A stretch of DNA of 64,000 bases from Ga0077555 sp033764055 (GCA_033764055.1 JANRJI010000145.1:19165-83164); one strand, 5' to 3'. Counted from the first letter of the stretch, positions 55,957 to 64,000 are shown. Translations and numbers: made by a program. The notes: generated from the letters alone by a model not told the origin.

Positions 55957-56844
55957 ATGGCAACCAAAGCTCTTCCGACGATTGCGGGCGGCTCCGGCGG
56001 CCTTGCGCGGTATCTCGAGGAGATCCGCCGGTTTCCCATGCTCGAGCCGAACGAGGAATACATGCTGGCCAAGCGCTGGCAGGAGCATCAGGATTCCGAC
56101 GCGGCGCAGAAGCTGGTGACGTCCCATCTGCGGCTCGTGGCGCGCATCGCGATGGGGTACCGAGGCTACGGCCTGCCGATCGGCGAGGTCATCTCAGAGG
56201 GCAACGTCGGCCTCATGCAGGCAGTGAAGCGCTTCGAGCCGGACAAGGGCTTCCGCCTCGCGACCTACGCCATGTGGTGGATCCGAGCCTCGATCCAGGA
56301 GTACATCCTGCGCTCGTGGAGCCTCGTCAAAATGGGAACGACCGCGGCCCAGAAGAAGCTTTTCTTCAATCTGCGGCGCGTGAAGGGCCAGATCCAGGCG
56401 CTGGAGGAGGGCGATCTGCGCCCCGACCAGGTCAAGCAGATCGCGACCAAGCTCGGCGTGCCTGAGGAGGACGTGATCTCCATGAACCGCCGGCTCTCCG
56501 GCGACGCGCCGCTCAATGCGCCCGTGCGCAACGACGGCGAGTCGGGCGAGTGGCAGGATTGGCTGGTCGACGACACGCCGAACCAGGAGGAGCGGCTTGC
56601 CGAGAGCGAGGAGCTCGGTCGCCGCAGGGCCTACCTCGCGACGGCGATGACCTCACTCAACGAGCGCGAGCGCCGGATCTTCGAGGCGCGTCGCCTTCAG
56701 GACGACCCGGCGACGCTCGAGGACCTCTCGGCAGAGTTCGGCGTCTCCCGCGAGCGGATCCGACAGATCGAGGTGCGCGCCTTCGAGAAGGTGCAGCGGG
56801 CCGTGCAGAAGTCGGCCCGTGGCGACGAGGTGTCCGCGGTCTGA
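55957..56844 (+). CDS. rpoH: RNA polymerase heat-shock sigma factor RpoH (sigma-32)
   Basis: A 295-residue group 3 sigma factor. Region 2 (about 45-120) has the core-binding HLRLVARIAMGYRGYGLP and the -10-binding GFRLATYAMWWIRASIQEYI. The RpoH box reads QKKLFFNLR, diagnostic of heat-shock sigma factors. Region 4 (about 225-285) ends with the helix-turn-helix FGVSRERIRQIEVRAFEKVQ. ATG 55957 is chosen from family alignment; the frame is open 39 codons earlier. A GC-rich hairpin follows. Confidence 0.97.
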   Translation: MATKALPTIAGGSGGLARYLEEIRRFPMLEPNEEYMLAKRWQEHQDSDAAQKLVTSHLRLVARIAMGYRGYGLPIGEVISEGNVGLMQAVKRFEPDKGFRLATYAMWWIRASIQEYILRSWSLVKMGTTAAQKKLFFNLRRVKGQIQALEEGDLRPDQVKQIATKLGVPEEDVISMNRRLSGDAPLNAPVRNDGESGEWQDWLVDDTPNQEERLAESEELGRRRAYLATAMTSLNERERRIFEARRLQDDPATLEDLSAEFGVSRERIRQIEVRAFEKVQRAVQKSARGDEVSAV

Positions 56845-56881
56845 TGCGCCGCGCGACGGGTCACGCCTTCGGAGATGAATG

Positions 56882-56905
56882 GCCGGCCGCCCTGAAGCGG
56901 CCGGC
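56882..56905 (+). terminator. rpoH terminator
   Basis: A 9-bp perfect stem, GCCGGCCGC and GCGGCCGGC, around CCTGAA, then GCTTTGTTGTG, about 37 bp behind the rpoH stop. Confidence 0.8.
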
Positions 56906-57019
56906 GCTTTGTTGTGTCGCGCCGTTTGCTCGGCGCCATTCGTAGCCTTCCCCCTTTTCCCGCGCTCGATCACGCGCCTACACTCATCTCAACGACACAC
57001 ATCTGGAGGAGGTGCCGTC

Positions 57020-57871
57020 ATGGGCAAGCTCGTCGGTCGGATTGCCATCGTCACCGGCGCCAGCCGGGGCATCGGGGAGGAGATCGCCAAGCTGTTTGCC
57101 TCCGAGGGCGCCGCTGTCGTCTGTGCGGCCCGAACCCTGAACGAGGGCGATCACCGCATGCTGTCCGGCTCGCTGACGGGCACGGTGGCCCAGATCACCA
57201 GGGCGGGCGGCAGGGCAGTCGCGGTCGCCGCCGACGTCTCCAGCATCACCGAATGCGAGCGGCTCGTGCAGGCCGCAGGGACCGCGTTCGGCACGCCCGA
57301 CATCCTCGTCAACAACGCGGCGCTCACCTACTACCGCAACATCGTCGACTACAATCCGAAGCACTGGGCGAAAGCCTTCGAGGTCAACGTACACGCGCCG
57401 TTCAACCTGTCGCGCCTCGTGCTGCCCGGCATGATCGGTCTCGGCCGGGGCGCGATCGTCAACATCTCCTCTGGCTCCGCGATCGGCCCGGGCCGAGCGC
57501 CCTTCGAGGGGGCCCGTCCGGTTGGCGGCGGCACCATGTACGGTGCGACCAAGGCTGCGCTCGAGCGCTTCACGCAAGGGTTGGCGCAGGAGGTGCACAC
57601 GCACGGGATCGCGGTTACGGCGGTCTCCCCGTCCGTCGTCGTTGCGACACCGGGCACGGTCTACCACAAGCTGGTCAAGGCGATCGACGACCCGAACTCC
57701 GAGCCGCCGGCTTACATGGCCCGCGCCGCACTGCTGCTGGCGAGCGAGCCGGCCGAGAAGGTCAACGGTCGTGTCACGTACAGCCAGCAGATCCTGGGCG
57801 AGTACGGCCTGATCGACAAGCCCACCGGCCGCGGCGTTACCAGCAAGGGCTCCGGCTACTCCCAGATCTAG
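57020..57871 (+). CDS. Short-chain dehydrogenase/reductase
   Basis: A 283-residue classical SDR with cofactor loop TGASRGIGEE (residues 13-22), NNAA motif in ILVNNAALTYY, catalytic Ser in NISSGSA and YGATK (Tyr/Lys). An insert between residues 40 and 60 and the C-terminal GRGVTSKGSGYSQI tail are unusual. Sequence near the cofactor loop (CAARTLNEGDH) suggests NADP(H) preference. GGAGGAGG is 7 nt before the ATG. Substrate unknown. Single gene between rpoH and the exopolysaccharide module. Confidence 0.93.
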   Translation: MGKLVGRIAIVTGASRGIGEEIAKLFASEGAAVVCAARTLNEGDHRMLSGSLTGTVAQITRAGGRAVAVAADVSSITECERLVQAAGTAFGTPDILVNNAALTYYRNIVDYNPKHWAKAFEVNVHAPFNLSRLVLPGMIGLGRGAIVNISSGSAIGPGRAPFEGARPVGGGTMYGATKAALERFTQGLAQEVHTHGIAVTAVSPSVVVATPGTVYHKLVKAIDDPNSEPPAYMARAALLLASEPAEKVNGRVTYSQQILGEYGLIDKPTGRGVTSKGSGYSQI

Positions 57872-57933
57872 CCACGGCCTGCCCGAAGGAGTTGCCCCCG
57901 CAGCAGCCCTCGCTGGCAATATTGAATTTTTCC

Positions 57934-57949
57934 AGCTGAGTGATCAGCT
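57934..57949. promoter_or_regulatory. Inverted repeat before the HlyD-like/GT2 operon
   Basis: AGCTGA-GTGA-TCAGCT, a perfect 6-bp palindrome with 4-nt spacer in a locally AT-rich stretch (57915-58030) that should hold the promoter of the two-gene module. Candidate operator. Confidence 0.35.
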
Positions 57950-58030
57950 TAGAGGATTATCAGGAATTCGAACGTAACCTGCCCGAGACACAGCTTAAGG
58001 TTGTGAATAGATTCGCGCAGGAGAAGTTAC

Positions 58031-59626
58031 ATGTCCACTGGTCCCATGGCACAGAGCGCGATTGCCTGCGCTCTGATTGCTTACATCGTTTTCTGCTTCC
58101 TTTACGGTCACGCCAGTCTCAAGTCCCGCCGCCTGGCCGCCGCGGCAGCCCAGGGCCCGGCTATGGGACCGGCGTCCCGCTCGTTGACCCTCGCGCGCTC
58201 GCTGCGCCACCTGTTCGGTGTCGCCGGCGGCCTGCTTCTTCCGATCTTGGTCATTGCGACCGTTCTGAGCTTTGCCGGCCGCGAGCGTGGCGGCGTCATC
58301 GAGACCGGTGGCCTGTTCACGGTTCCAGCACGGCCTGACGCGACGGTCTCCTTCCTGTCCAGCGGCGCGACTGTCGCCAAGGGCGACATCGTGGCCGGCT
58401 TCGCCTCCGACACCATCGAATTCCGGATGGCCGGTCTGCGTGCGCGCCGCCAGGCTCTGATCGCGACGCGCGACGCTCTCCAGAGTGGCTTCGCCCCGTT
58501 GAGCCAGGAGCTGCAATTGAAGATCCAGTCCGAGGAGCAGAGGCTAGCCCAGGCCGACCAGAAGCTGGTCGAGATCGAGCGCACTGCCTTTGTCGCTCGC
58601 CAGCAGCTGCTCACCGGCGACGCCTCTTGGCAGCGCTCGCGCGCCGAGCTGACGGCCAGGCTACCGGCGCTGGAGCAGTCGCTCGCCTCGGAGAAGGCCG
58701 AGCAGGAGGCGGCCTCGCGGGCTCTGGCTCGCATGCGCATCCTGAGCGAGAAGGGCTACGCCACCGTCACCCAGCTCGAGCGCCTCGAGACGGCAACTAC
58801 GGTCGCCGGACACCGGACAAACACGACGCTCGAGGCCTTGCGCTCGACCCATGACGCCATCGCCACCCTGGACGCCAGCCACCGCCTGACACGCGAGCTC
58901 CTCGCGGCCCAGCTCGGCAGACTGGACACGGAGGCGGCCGCCGCGACGGCCCGCAAGGCCGAGGTCAGCAAGACCTTGCTGCAGCTGCGCCCGACGGTCG
59001 CCCGCAACGAGCAGGCAGCAATCCTGCGCCGTGACCGGGAGATTGCCGCCGCCAACGCCCGCATCGATGAGCTGGACTCCGAGATCGGCGCGCTCCTCGC
59101 CCAAACCGAGGTCAAATCGCCGATCAGCGGCCGGGTCCTCTACCGCAACGCGGCATCCTCGACGCTGTCCGGCGCGCTGCCGCTGATGATCGTCGCCTCC
59201 GACGAGGGCTTCCTGATGCGTATCGACGTGTCCCGCGACGAGTTGCCCGCGCTCGAGCGTGATGCCGCCGACGGCCGCAAGCTCGACGCCCTCCTCGACG
59301 ACTCGAGCGCCCGCCGCCTCGCTCCGGCGCGCCTCGCGCGCGTCGACGATACCGGCCTCGACACATCGCGCGTAACGGCCGTCTTCGCCATCGAGATGCC
59401 CGAGGACATGGTCGTCCGCATGGCTCTCAAGGGCTCTGCGCCCCGTGGCTATCTCAGGTGGACGCCGCCTATTCAGTCGGTGGTCCTCGCCAAGATCGCG
59501 AGCATCGTTCGCGCTCCTTTCGCGGCGGTTCCGGTCGCAGTCGACACCAAGCGCCCCGCTCCCCAGCCTGTCCGCGCCCCCAAGTCCCAGGGCGGCGACA
59601 CGAGCCGCGATCCGATCGAGCTGTAG
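58031..59626 (+). CDS. HlyD-like membrane-fusion protein of a polysaccharide-synthase module
   Basis: A 531-residue protein with two N-terminal hydrophobic segments (about 9-25 and 60-82, LLLPILVIATVLSF), a lipoyl-like half (VSFLSSGATVAKGDIVAGF), long coiled coils (about 125-345), and the returning half (AQTEVKSPISGRVLYR). It lacks a PilZ domain, unlike Alg44. AGGAG precedes the ATG. The glycosyltransferase gene follows within 40 bp, so the pair probably makes and exports one polysaccharide, in the manner of alginate Alg44-Alg8; this is inference from the pairing. Confidence 0.82.
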   Translation: MSTGPMAQSAIACALIAYIVFCFLYGHASLKSRRLAAAAAQGPAMGPASRSLTLARSLRHLFGVAGGLLLPILVIATVLSFAGRERGGVIETGGLFTVPARPDATVSFLSSGATVAKGDIVAGFASDTIEFRMAGLRARRQALIATRDALQSGFAPLSQELQLKIQSEEQRLAQADQKLVEIERTAFVARQQLLTGDASWQRSRAELTARLPALEQSLASEKAEQEAASRALARMRILSEKGYATVTQLERLETATTVAGHRTNTTLEALRSTHDAIATLDASHRLTRELLAAQLGRLDTEAAAATARKAEVSKTLLQLRPTVARNEQAAILRRDREIAAANARIDELDSEIGALLAQTEVKSPISGRVLYRNAASSTLSGALPLMIVASDEGFLMRIDVSRDELPALERDAADGRKLDALLDDSSARRLAPARLARVDDTGLDTSRVTAVFAIEMPEDMVVRMALKGSAPRGYLRWTPPIQSVVLAKIASIVRAPFAAVPVAVDTKRPAPQPVRAPKSQGGDTSRDPIEL

Positions 59627-59663
59627 GGCCATGCTCGCCACAGCCGCCAAGGAGCCCATTGCC

Positions 59664-61070
59664 ATGACCCAGACGGTGACACGTGATGTCCGCGCTCCGC
59701 TGGAGCGGGAGAATTGGAGCGACCGGCTCGTCTATCCCATCCTGCTCGCAGCCGTGATCGGCATGTTCTGCATGCTCGTCGCGGGGATGGCCATCTATTG
59801 CGCGACACTGGACGCTCCGACGGCCCTGATCGGCAGCGACACGCTCGTGCTGGCCTCGCTGGTCGGCGCGAGCCTCGTGATCATGATTCTGACGAGAGAG
59901 CTGGTCATTGCCTGCCTCTCGTTCTCCAAGCTCTTCGATGTTCCTCCGCGGCCCGTGTCCGGGAACACGCCGATGCCGCTCGTTTCGGTGGTCGTGCCTG
60001 CCTACAATGAGGGCTCCGCCATCGAGGACACGTTGCGGTCCGTCCTCGCCCTCGACTATCCCCGCCTCGAGGTGATCGTCGTCGACGACGGCTCGACCGA
60101 CGACACGCTCGTCAAATCGCGCCGCATCGCAGACGCTGCCGGAGATGTGAAGGTCGAGGTCATCTCTCAGCCCAATTCGGGCAAGTGGAAGGCGCTGAAC
60201 GAAGGCATTGCGCGCTCCACCGGCGAGCTCGTTCTCTGCGTCGACGCTGACAGCATCATCGAGCGGGATTCGCTCAGGCACATGGTGCCGCACTTCTCAG
60301 ATCCCGAGGTTGCAGCCGTCAGCGGGCAGGTCCAGATCCGCAACCAGCACAACCTCGTGACGCGGCTCCAGGCACTCGAGTACGTTGTCGCCAACGGCAG
60401 CACGCGCACCTCGCAGGGCCAGAACGGCTGCGTGTTGATCGTCCCCGGCCCCATCGGGTTGTTCCGCCGCAGCAGCCTCGACGAGGTGTCCCGCGCCTTT
60501 TTCGCCGGCGCGGGTGAGGGTGGCTCCTCGCGGGGCAACGGGCCGTTCTCGCCGCATACCTTCGCCGAGGACTTCGAGCTCTCCGTGATGCTCTGCGTCC
60601 GCAATGGCAAGGTCGTCTACGAGCCTCGAGCCAGGTCGCTGACTCAGGCGCCGGATACGATCCAGGCGCTTCTCGGCCAGAGATACCGCTGGCTGCGGGG
60701 CTCGATGCAGGTGGCCTCGCGCTATCATGGCGAAGGCTGGGCCCGGCTCTGCCGCAATCCGTCGGTCCGCCGGTGGATGACCCTGACGACGATCTGCGAC
60801 CTCTATCTGATCCCGCTCGCCGGCCTTCTCCTCCTCGGCACGATGGTGACCACTTTCGTCGCCGGAGAACTGCAGAGCATGCTGCCGCTCTGGCTGATGG
60901 TCTGGTCCATCCAGGCCGGTATCGCTGCCATGTTCATCCGCTCTCACGGCGAGAGGCTGTCGCTGGCGCTGCTCGCACCGCTGCAGAGCATCTACGCGGT
61001 CGTACTGCTCCTCGGCGTATGGTCGCACGCGGCCTTCGACCATGCCTCGAGCCGCCCGATGGAGTGGTGA
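59664..61070 (+). CDS. Membrane GT2 glycosyltransferase, processive polysaccharide synthase-like
   Basis: A 468-residue inner-membrane enzyme. Two helices (about 25-48 and 60-80) precede the GT-A domain (about 105-350) with VDDGSTDD, the metal-binding VDADS, FAEDFELSV (catalytic Asp) and QRYRWLRG, the D,D,D,QxxRW set of cellulose, hyaluronan and poly-GlcNAc synthases. Three more helices follow. There is no PilZ domain. AAGGAG supports ATG 59664; ATG 59631 is in frame. It follows the HlyD-like gene closely; the sugar made is unknown. Confidence 0.92.
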   Translation: MTQTVTRDVRAPLERENWSDRLVYPILLAAVIGMFCMLVAGMAIYCATLDAPTALIGSDTLVLASLVGASLVIMILTRELVIACLSFSKLFDVPPRPVSGNTPMPLVSVVVPAYNEGSAIEDTLRSVLALDYPRLEVIVVDDGSTDDTLVKSRRIADAAGDVKVEVISQPNSGKWKALNEGIARSTGELVLCVDADSIIERDSLRHMVPHFSDPEVAAVSGQVQIRNQHNLVTRLQALEYVVANGSTRTSQGQNGCVLIVPGPIGLFRRSSLDEVSRAFFAGAGEGGSSRGNGPFSPHTFAEDFELSVMLCVRNGKVVYEPRARSLTQAPDTIQALLGQRYRWLRGSMQVASRYHGEGWARLCRNPSVRRWMTLTTICDLYLIPLAGLLLLGTMVTTFVAGELQSMLPLWLMVWSIQAGIAAMFIRSHGERLSLALLAPLQSIYAVVLLLGVWSHAAFDHASSRPMEW

Positions 61071-61810
61071 GCAGGCCCCCCGGCGCCTTCGTTGCGAGAC
61101 GACGGCTCGCGCCGTTTGCGCGAGCCGCTCGGGATGCCGACAAGAACTTTCGTGTCCCCCGTGAAGCTGATCGAGGTGAAATCGGCGAGGGGAGCCTAGG
61201 GCGGAACCGGCGGGCGTCGCGGCCCACAGTGATGCCGCCGCGAGCATGGCGGCACAAAAACTTCCAGATATTTTCGATGAGGGGGCTCAGCGTATCGCCT
61301 TTCGCTGCCGGGGCAACTCCCTCGGTTTAAGTTTGCCCCTCGGTATATGTTCCCTCGGAATGCGCTCGACCCGCATGCGCGGCAGACGTCAGGGAGCTGC
61401 CAGCCATTCGGGCGATTGCTGCCGGTTGAAGCATCAACGAGACGTCATTCGAATCGACTATTCTCGATGCATCGGTCGCTTAAAGGCCGCCGCTGAGCTC
61501 AGGACCTATCGGCTCCCTGCTCCGCTCCCAGTCCGCGTCGAAGCGCGGAGCTACGGCTCCGTGAGATCCGGGTGACGATGCTCGCACCAGGCCAGCCGGC
61601 CGAGACATGCACCGAGGCGGAATGGATGGACCGCCGAAGCGCCATGCGTGGGTCGCGGGCCCATCCGGAACAGAGCCGTATCCATCCTGATCTGGCCATA
61701 TCTCGTCTGCCTCCTCGTATCGCGCCGACGCGCAGCCTCCACGGCCTCGTGCGGGCGTCGCGCATCGCGGGAGCAGTCCGGGACAGGTCTCAACGACGAT
61801 GGAGTGGTCC
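61071..61810. other. Non-coding or undetermined 740-bp region
   Basis: No protein gene is supported: the open frames on either strand lack ribosome sites and show no family character or consistent codon bias. It begins with a stem-loop behind the glycosyltransferase (61103-61127). A locally AT-richer piece (61250-61360) and the segment at 61430-61475 could be promoter or regulatory DNA. Confidence 0.5.
61103..61127 (+). terminator. Stem-loop behind the exopolysaccharide operon
   Basis: A perfect 10-bp stem, CGGCTCGCGC and GCGCGAGCCG, around CGTTT, 33 bp past the glycosyltransferase stop. There is no T-tract, so termination would be Rho-aided or incomplete. Confidence 0.55.
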
Positions 61811-61954
61811 ATGCAGACACGCCGTCATCCACGAGTTCTGCCAGTCCGTATCGCAAGTGAGCAAGGAGCCCGGCGGACCATCGGGCTCGAGCTTCAATGG
61901 TGGAAGCTCCTCTTCCGGCGTGTCAAACCGCTCGTGCCCCCAATAGGGCACTGA
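61811..61954 (+). CDS. Small ORF of 47 codons, possible small protein
   Basis: GGAG, 6-nt spacing, then ATG 61811. The product opens MQTRRHPRVLPVRIASEQ and ends LELQWWKLLFRRVKPLVPP, a basic sequence with an amphipathic Trp/Leu/Arg segment that could lie on a membrane. A second in-frame ATG lies 12 nt upstream. The best rho-independent terminator in the window follows 48 bp past the stop, and no other gene would use it, which supports transcription. Third-position G+C is only moderately high, so coding is not certain; a small RNA is the alternative. Confidence 0.45.
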   Translation: MQTRRHPRVLPVRIASEQGARRTIGLELQWWKLLFRRVKPLVPPIGH

Positions 61955-62002
61955 GTGAGCTCAGCCGGCAGGGCGTGCGACCCGATGCCGGCCACAAATC
62001 CG

Positions 62003-62035
62003 CCAGCCCCGGTGATCCGGGGCTGGTCTTTTTTT
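62003..62035 (+). terminator. Strong rho-independent terminator
   Basis: A perfect 10-bp GC-rich stem, CCAGCCCCGG and CCGGGGCTGG, around TGAT, followed by TC and seven T. It points rightward, behind the small ORF and before coxS. Confidence 0.93.
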
Positions 62036-62165
62036 GCCGGGTGCCGTGTGGGCATCCGAAGGCACAACGCAAAACGCGTTGAGCCGTCCGCCGCCTGATG
62101 CCAGATTGAGCTATGGTGCCATCGGCACTGCCCGGCTTTCCGCCGCTCACTGGGGAGGCAAACTG

Positions 62166-62654
62166 ATGACGTCCGTCACGCTCACTATCAATGGCCGCAC
62201 CGTCACGGCCGACATCGATCCGCGAACGCTCCTCGTCGACTTCATTCGCAACGACATGCGCCTGACCGGCACGCACGTCGGCTGCGACACGAGCCAGTGC
62301 GGGGCCTGCGTCGTTCACGTCGACGGCCGCGCCATCAAGTCGTGCACCACGCTTGCCGTCTCATGCAATGGCGCCAAGGTGACCACGATCGAAGGCATCT
62401 CCTCCGGCGGCAACCTGCACCCGATGCAGGCAGCGTTCCGCGAGCATCACGCGTTGCAGTGCGGCTTTTGCACGCCCGGCATGATCATGGCCGGCATCGA
62501 CATCGTGAACAGGAAGGGCTCGGGCCTCGACGAGCACACCATTCGCGAGGAGCTCGAGGGCAACATTTGCCGCTGTACGGGCTATCACAACATCGTCAAA
62601 GCCATCGCCACCGGCGCGACCGCGATGGCCGGCGCCAAGCAGGCCGCCGAGTAA
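62166..62654 (+). CDS. coxS: Small [2Fe-2S] subunit of a molybdenum hydroxylase (CoxS type)
   Basis: A 162-residue iron-sulfur subunit. The plant-ferredoxin-type cluster is held by GCDTSQCGACVVHVDG plus a later cysteine (SCTTLA), and the second cluster by CGFCTPGM and NICRCTGY. GGGGAGG before ATG 62166 fixes the start. It passes electrons from the molybdenum subunit to FAD. The gene order small-large fits form II enzymes (order S-L-M), while form I is M-S-L. Confidence 0.96.
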   Translation: MTSVTLTINGRTVTADIDPRTLLVDFIRNDMRLTGTHVGCDTSQCGACVVHVDGRAIKSCTTLAVSCNGAKVTTIEGISSGGNLHPMQAAFREHHALQCGFCTPGMIMAGIDIVNRKGSGLDEHTIREELEGNICRCTGYHNIVKAIATGATAMAGAKQAAE

Positions 62655-62678
62655 GAACCGGGACATCGGGAGACACCC

Positions 62679-64000
62679 ATGACTGACCAGGGCATCGGCG
62701 CATCCGTCAAGCGCAAGGAAGATCTCCGCTTCATCACCGGCAAGGGCCAGTACGTCGACGACATCAATCGGCCGGGACAGAGCTATGCCGTGTTCGTGCG
62801 CTCCCCGCACGCCCACGCCACCATCAAGTCGATCGACACGGCCGAGGCCCTCGCATCTCCCGGCGTGCTCGCCGTCTTCACCGGTTCCGATCTCGCGGCC
62901 GACAAGATCGGCAGCCTCATCTGCGGCTGGATGATCCACTCGAAGGATGGCTCTCCGATGAAGGCCGGGCCACACCCGGCGCTCGCGCAGGGCAAGGTCC
63001 GATACGTCGGCGACCATGTGGCCGTGGTCATTGCCGAGACGCTGGCCGGGGCCAAGGACGCTGCCGAAAAGGTGGCCGTCGACTACGACGTGCTCCCCGC
63101 CGCCGTCGATCTGGCCAAGACCCAGGCGGCCGGCCAGCCTCAGATCCATGCGGAGGCCCCCAACAACACGGTCTACCAGTGGCACCTCGGCGACAAGGCC
63201 GCTGTCGATGCCGCTTTCGCCCAGGCCAAGCATGTCACCAGGCTCGAGATCGTCAATAACCGGTTGGTGCCCAACGCCATGGAGCCGCGCGCGGCCATTG
63301 GCGACTACGATACGGGAACCGAATCCTTCACGCTTCACACGACGAGCCAGAACCCACACGTCGCCCGCCTCGTGCTGTCGGCCTTCATCGGCATCGCGCC
63401 CGAGCACAAGCTGCGCGTGATCGCCCCCGATGTCGGCGGCGGCTTCGGCTCCAAGATCTTCATCTACGCCGAGGAGACGGTCTGCGTCTGGGCCGCCAAG
63501 AAGGTCGGCCGGCCCGTCAAGTGGACGGCAGACCGCTCGGAAGCCTTCTACTCGGACGCGCACGGCCGCGATCACCTGACGAAGGCAGAGCTCGCCGTCG
63601 ACGCCAACGGCAAGATCCTCGCCTTGCGCGCCAGCACGAAGGCCAACCTCGGCGCCTATCTCTCGACGTTCGCTTCCTCTGTGCCGACCTATCTCTACGC
63701 TCCGCTCCTGTCCGGTCAGTACCAGATCCCCGCCATCTACTGCGAGGTCGACGGCGTCTACACCAACACCACACCGGTCGACGCCTACCGCGGTGCCGGT
63801 CGCCCCGAGGCCACGTTCGTCGTCGAGCGTCTGGTCGAGGTCGCCGCCCGTGAGACCGGCCGCGACCCCGCCGAGTTCCGCCGCCAGAACTTCATCCAGG
63901 CGTTCCCCTATGCGACGCCGGTGATCATGACCTACGACGCTGGCGACTACGCCGCCTGCCTCGACAAGGCCCTGGCCATGGCCGACTACAAGGGCTTCGG
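62679..64000 (+). CDS. coxL: Large molybdenum subunit of a CO-dehydrogenase-like hydroxylase, form II; 3' end beyond window
   Basis: About 440 of roughly 780 residues are visible. After the opening GIGASVKRKEDLRFITGKG come the a/b hammerhead part, DVGGGFGSK, and AYRGAGRPE near residue 370. In true aerobic CO dehydrogenases (form I) this loop reads AYxCSFR with the cysteine binding the Mo-Cu site; AYRGAGR marks form II, whose substrates are uncertain and may include aldehydes or heterocycles. It starts 24 bp behind coxS. The medium FAD subunit should follow past the window edge. Confidence 0.95.
   Translation, partial: MTDQGIGASVKRKEDLRFITGKGQYVDDINRPGQSYAVFVRSPHAHATIKSIDTAEALASPGVLAVFTGSDLAADKIGSLICGWMIHSKDGSPMKAGPHPALAQGKVRYVGDHVAVVIAETLAGAKDAAEKVAVDYDVLPAAVDLAKTQAAGQPQIHAEAPNNTVYQWHLGDKAAVDAAFAQAKHVTRLEIVNNRLVPNAMEPRAAIGDYDTGTESFTLHTTSQNPHVARLVLSAFIGIAPEHKLRVIAPDVGGGFGSKIFIYAEETVCVWAAKKVGRPVKWTADRSEAFYSDAHGRDHLTKAELAVDANGKILALRASTKANLGAYLSTFASSVPTYLYAPLLSGQYQIPAIYCEVDGVYTNTTPVDAYRGAGRPEATFVVERLVEVAARETGRDPAEFRRQNFIQAFPYATPVIMTYDAGDYAACLDKALAMADYKGF

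Noticed and set aside
57940..58338. Frame beginning MISLEDYQEFERNLPETQ ahead of the HlyD-like gene
   Set aside because: The first 35 codons look protein-like, but the frame then runs through the HlyD-like gene out of frame, its GTG has no ribosome site, and it starts inside the inverted repeat.
61572..61946. 124-codon frame overlapping the small ORF
   Set aside because: Ser/Arg-rich without a ribosome site or helix-forming pattern; the 47-codon frame has a better start and composition.
61811..62035. tmRNA, RNase P RNA or a cobalamin riboswitch ahead of the orphan terminator
   Set aside because: None of the conserved sequence blocks of these RNAs was found in 61700-62035 on either strand.
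62679..64000. Calling the enzyme an aerobic carbon monoxide dehydrogenase
   Set aside because: The loop is AYRGAGR (form II), lacking the Cys that binds the Mo-Cu centre in proven CO dehydrogenases.

Overview
The window is dense, GC-rich bacterial chromosome that looks like an alphaproteobacterium, most likely Hyphomicrobiales (Rhizobiales). The signs are an RpoH sigma factor with its QKKLFFNLR box next to rluD, a dnaX gene whose product has a degenerate zinc motif followed by ybaB and a small SRP RNA, an HWE-type histidine kinase, two TRAP transporters, sucA-sucB-lpd together, and a form II CO-dehydrogenase-like coxS-coxL pair. The genus cannot be read from this sequence. No tRNA, rRNA, CRISPR array or intact insertion sequence was found.

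Layout. 1-9.7 kb: a cut TauD-like dioxygenase, an orphan HWE sensor kinase, a MATE/ANKH-like membrane protein, a vapBC remnant beside an att-like repeat at the 3' end of guaA, guaA, two SEC-C metal-binding proteins (one His-rich), a cyclic-nucleotide-binding/rhodanese fusion, a small secreted protein and truA. 9.8-18.5 kb (all minus): TRAP transporter dctQ-dctM-dctP, a secreted esterase-713-like protein whose nucleophile serine reads as glycine, a two-gene ABC exporter, a crotonase and a YihY membrane protein. 18.6-22.4 kb: a disordered protein of unknown function, ybaB, dnaX and the SRP RNA with its own promoter. 22.4-26.5 kb: a second TRAP system (P, a frame-shifted small gene, Q, M). 26.6-33.7 kb: nudC, a frame-shifted Ldh2-type dehydrogenase, yghU, an iron-alcohol-dehydrogenase-family protein, an HMG-CoA-lyase-like protein without the usual cysteine, a lipoprotein, a GFA-family gene remnant and an amidohydrolase.

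33.8-44.5 kb: the helicase hrpB, a type I secretion ABC/HlyD pair with overlapping genes, an M23 peptidase, a dTDP-4-dehydrorhamnose reductase, a small secreted protein and an MFS transporter. 44.6-51 kb: the 2-oxoglutarate dehydrogenase genes sucA-sucB-(VOC protein)-lpd, with the VOC gene overlapping lpd. 51-57.9 kb: katG with a leader stem-loop, ndk, a membrane-anchored protein, rluD, rpoH and a short-chain dehydrogenase. 58-61.1 kb: a two-gene HlyD-like/GT2 module that looks like a synthase-dependent exopolysaccharide system. 61.1-62 kb: mostly empty, then a 47-codon ORF followed by the best rho-independent terminator in the window. 62.1-64 kb: coxS and the first half of coxL (form II).

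How the parts fit: uptake (two TRAP systems) and peripheral catabolism (dioxygenase, esterase, crotonase, Fe-ADH, HMGL-like, amidohydrolase, Ldh2) suggest a heterotroph scavenging organic acids and aromatic compounds, possibly with trace-gas or aldehyde/purine oxidation through the coxS/coxL enzyme. The more unusual items are the HlyD/GT2 module, the SEC-C pair, the small ORF at 61.8 kb, the catalytic-residue losses in three enzymes, and the decayed genes (vapC, GFA, Ldh2, the TRAP-associated ORF).
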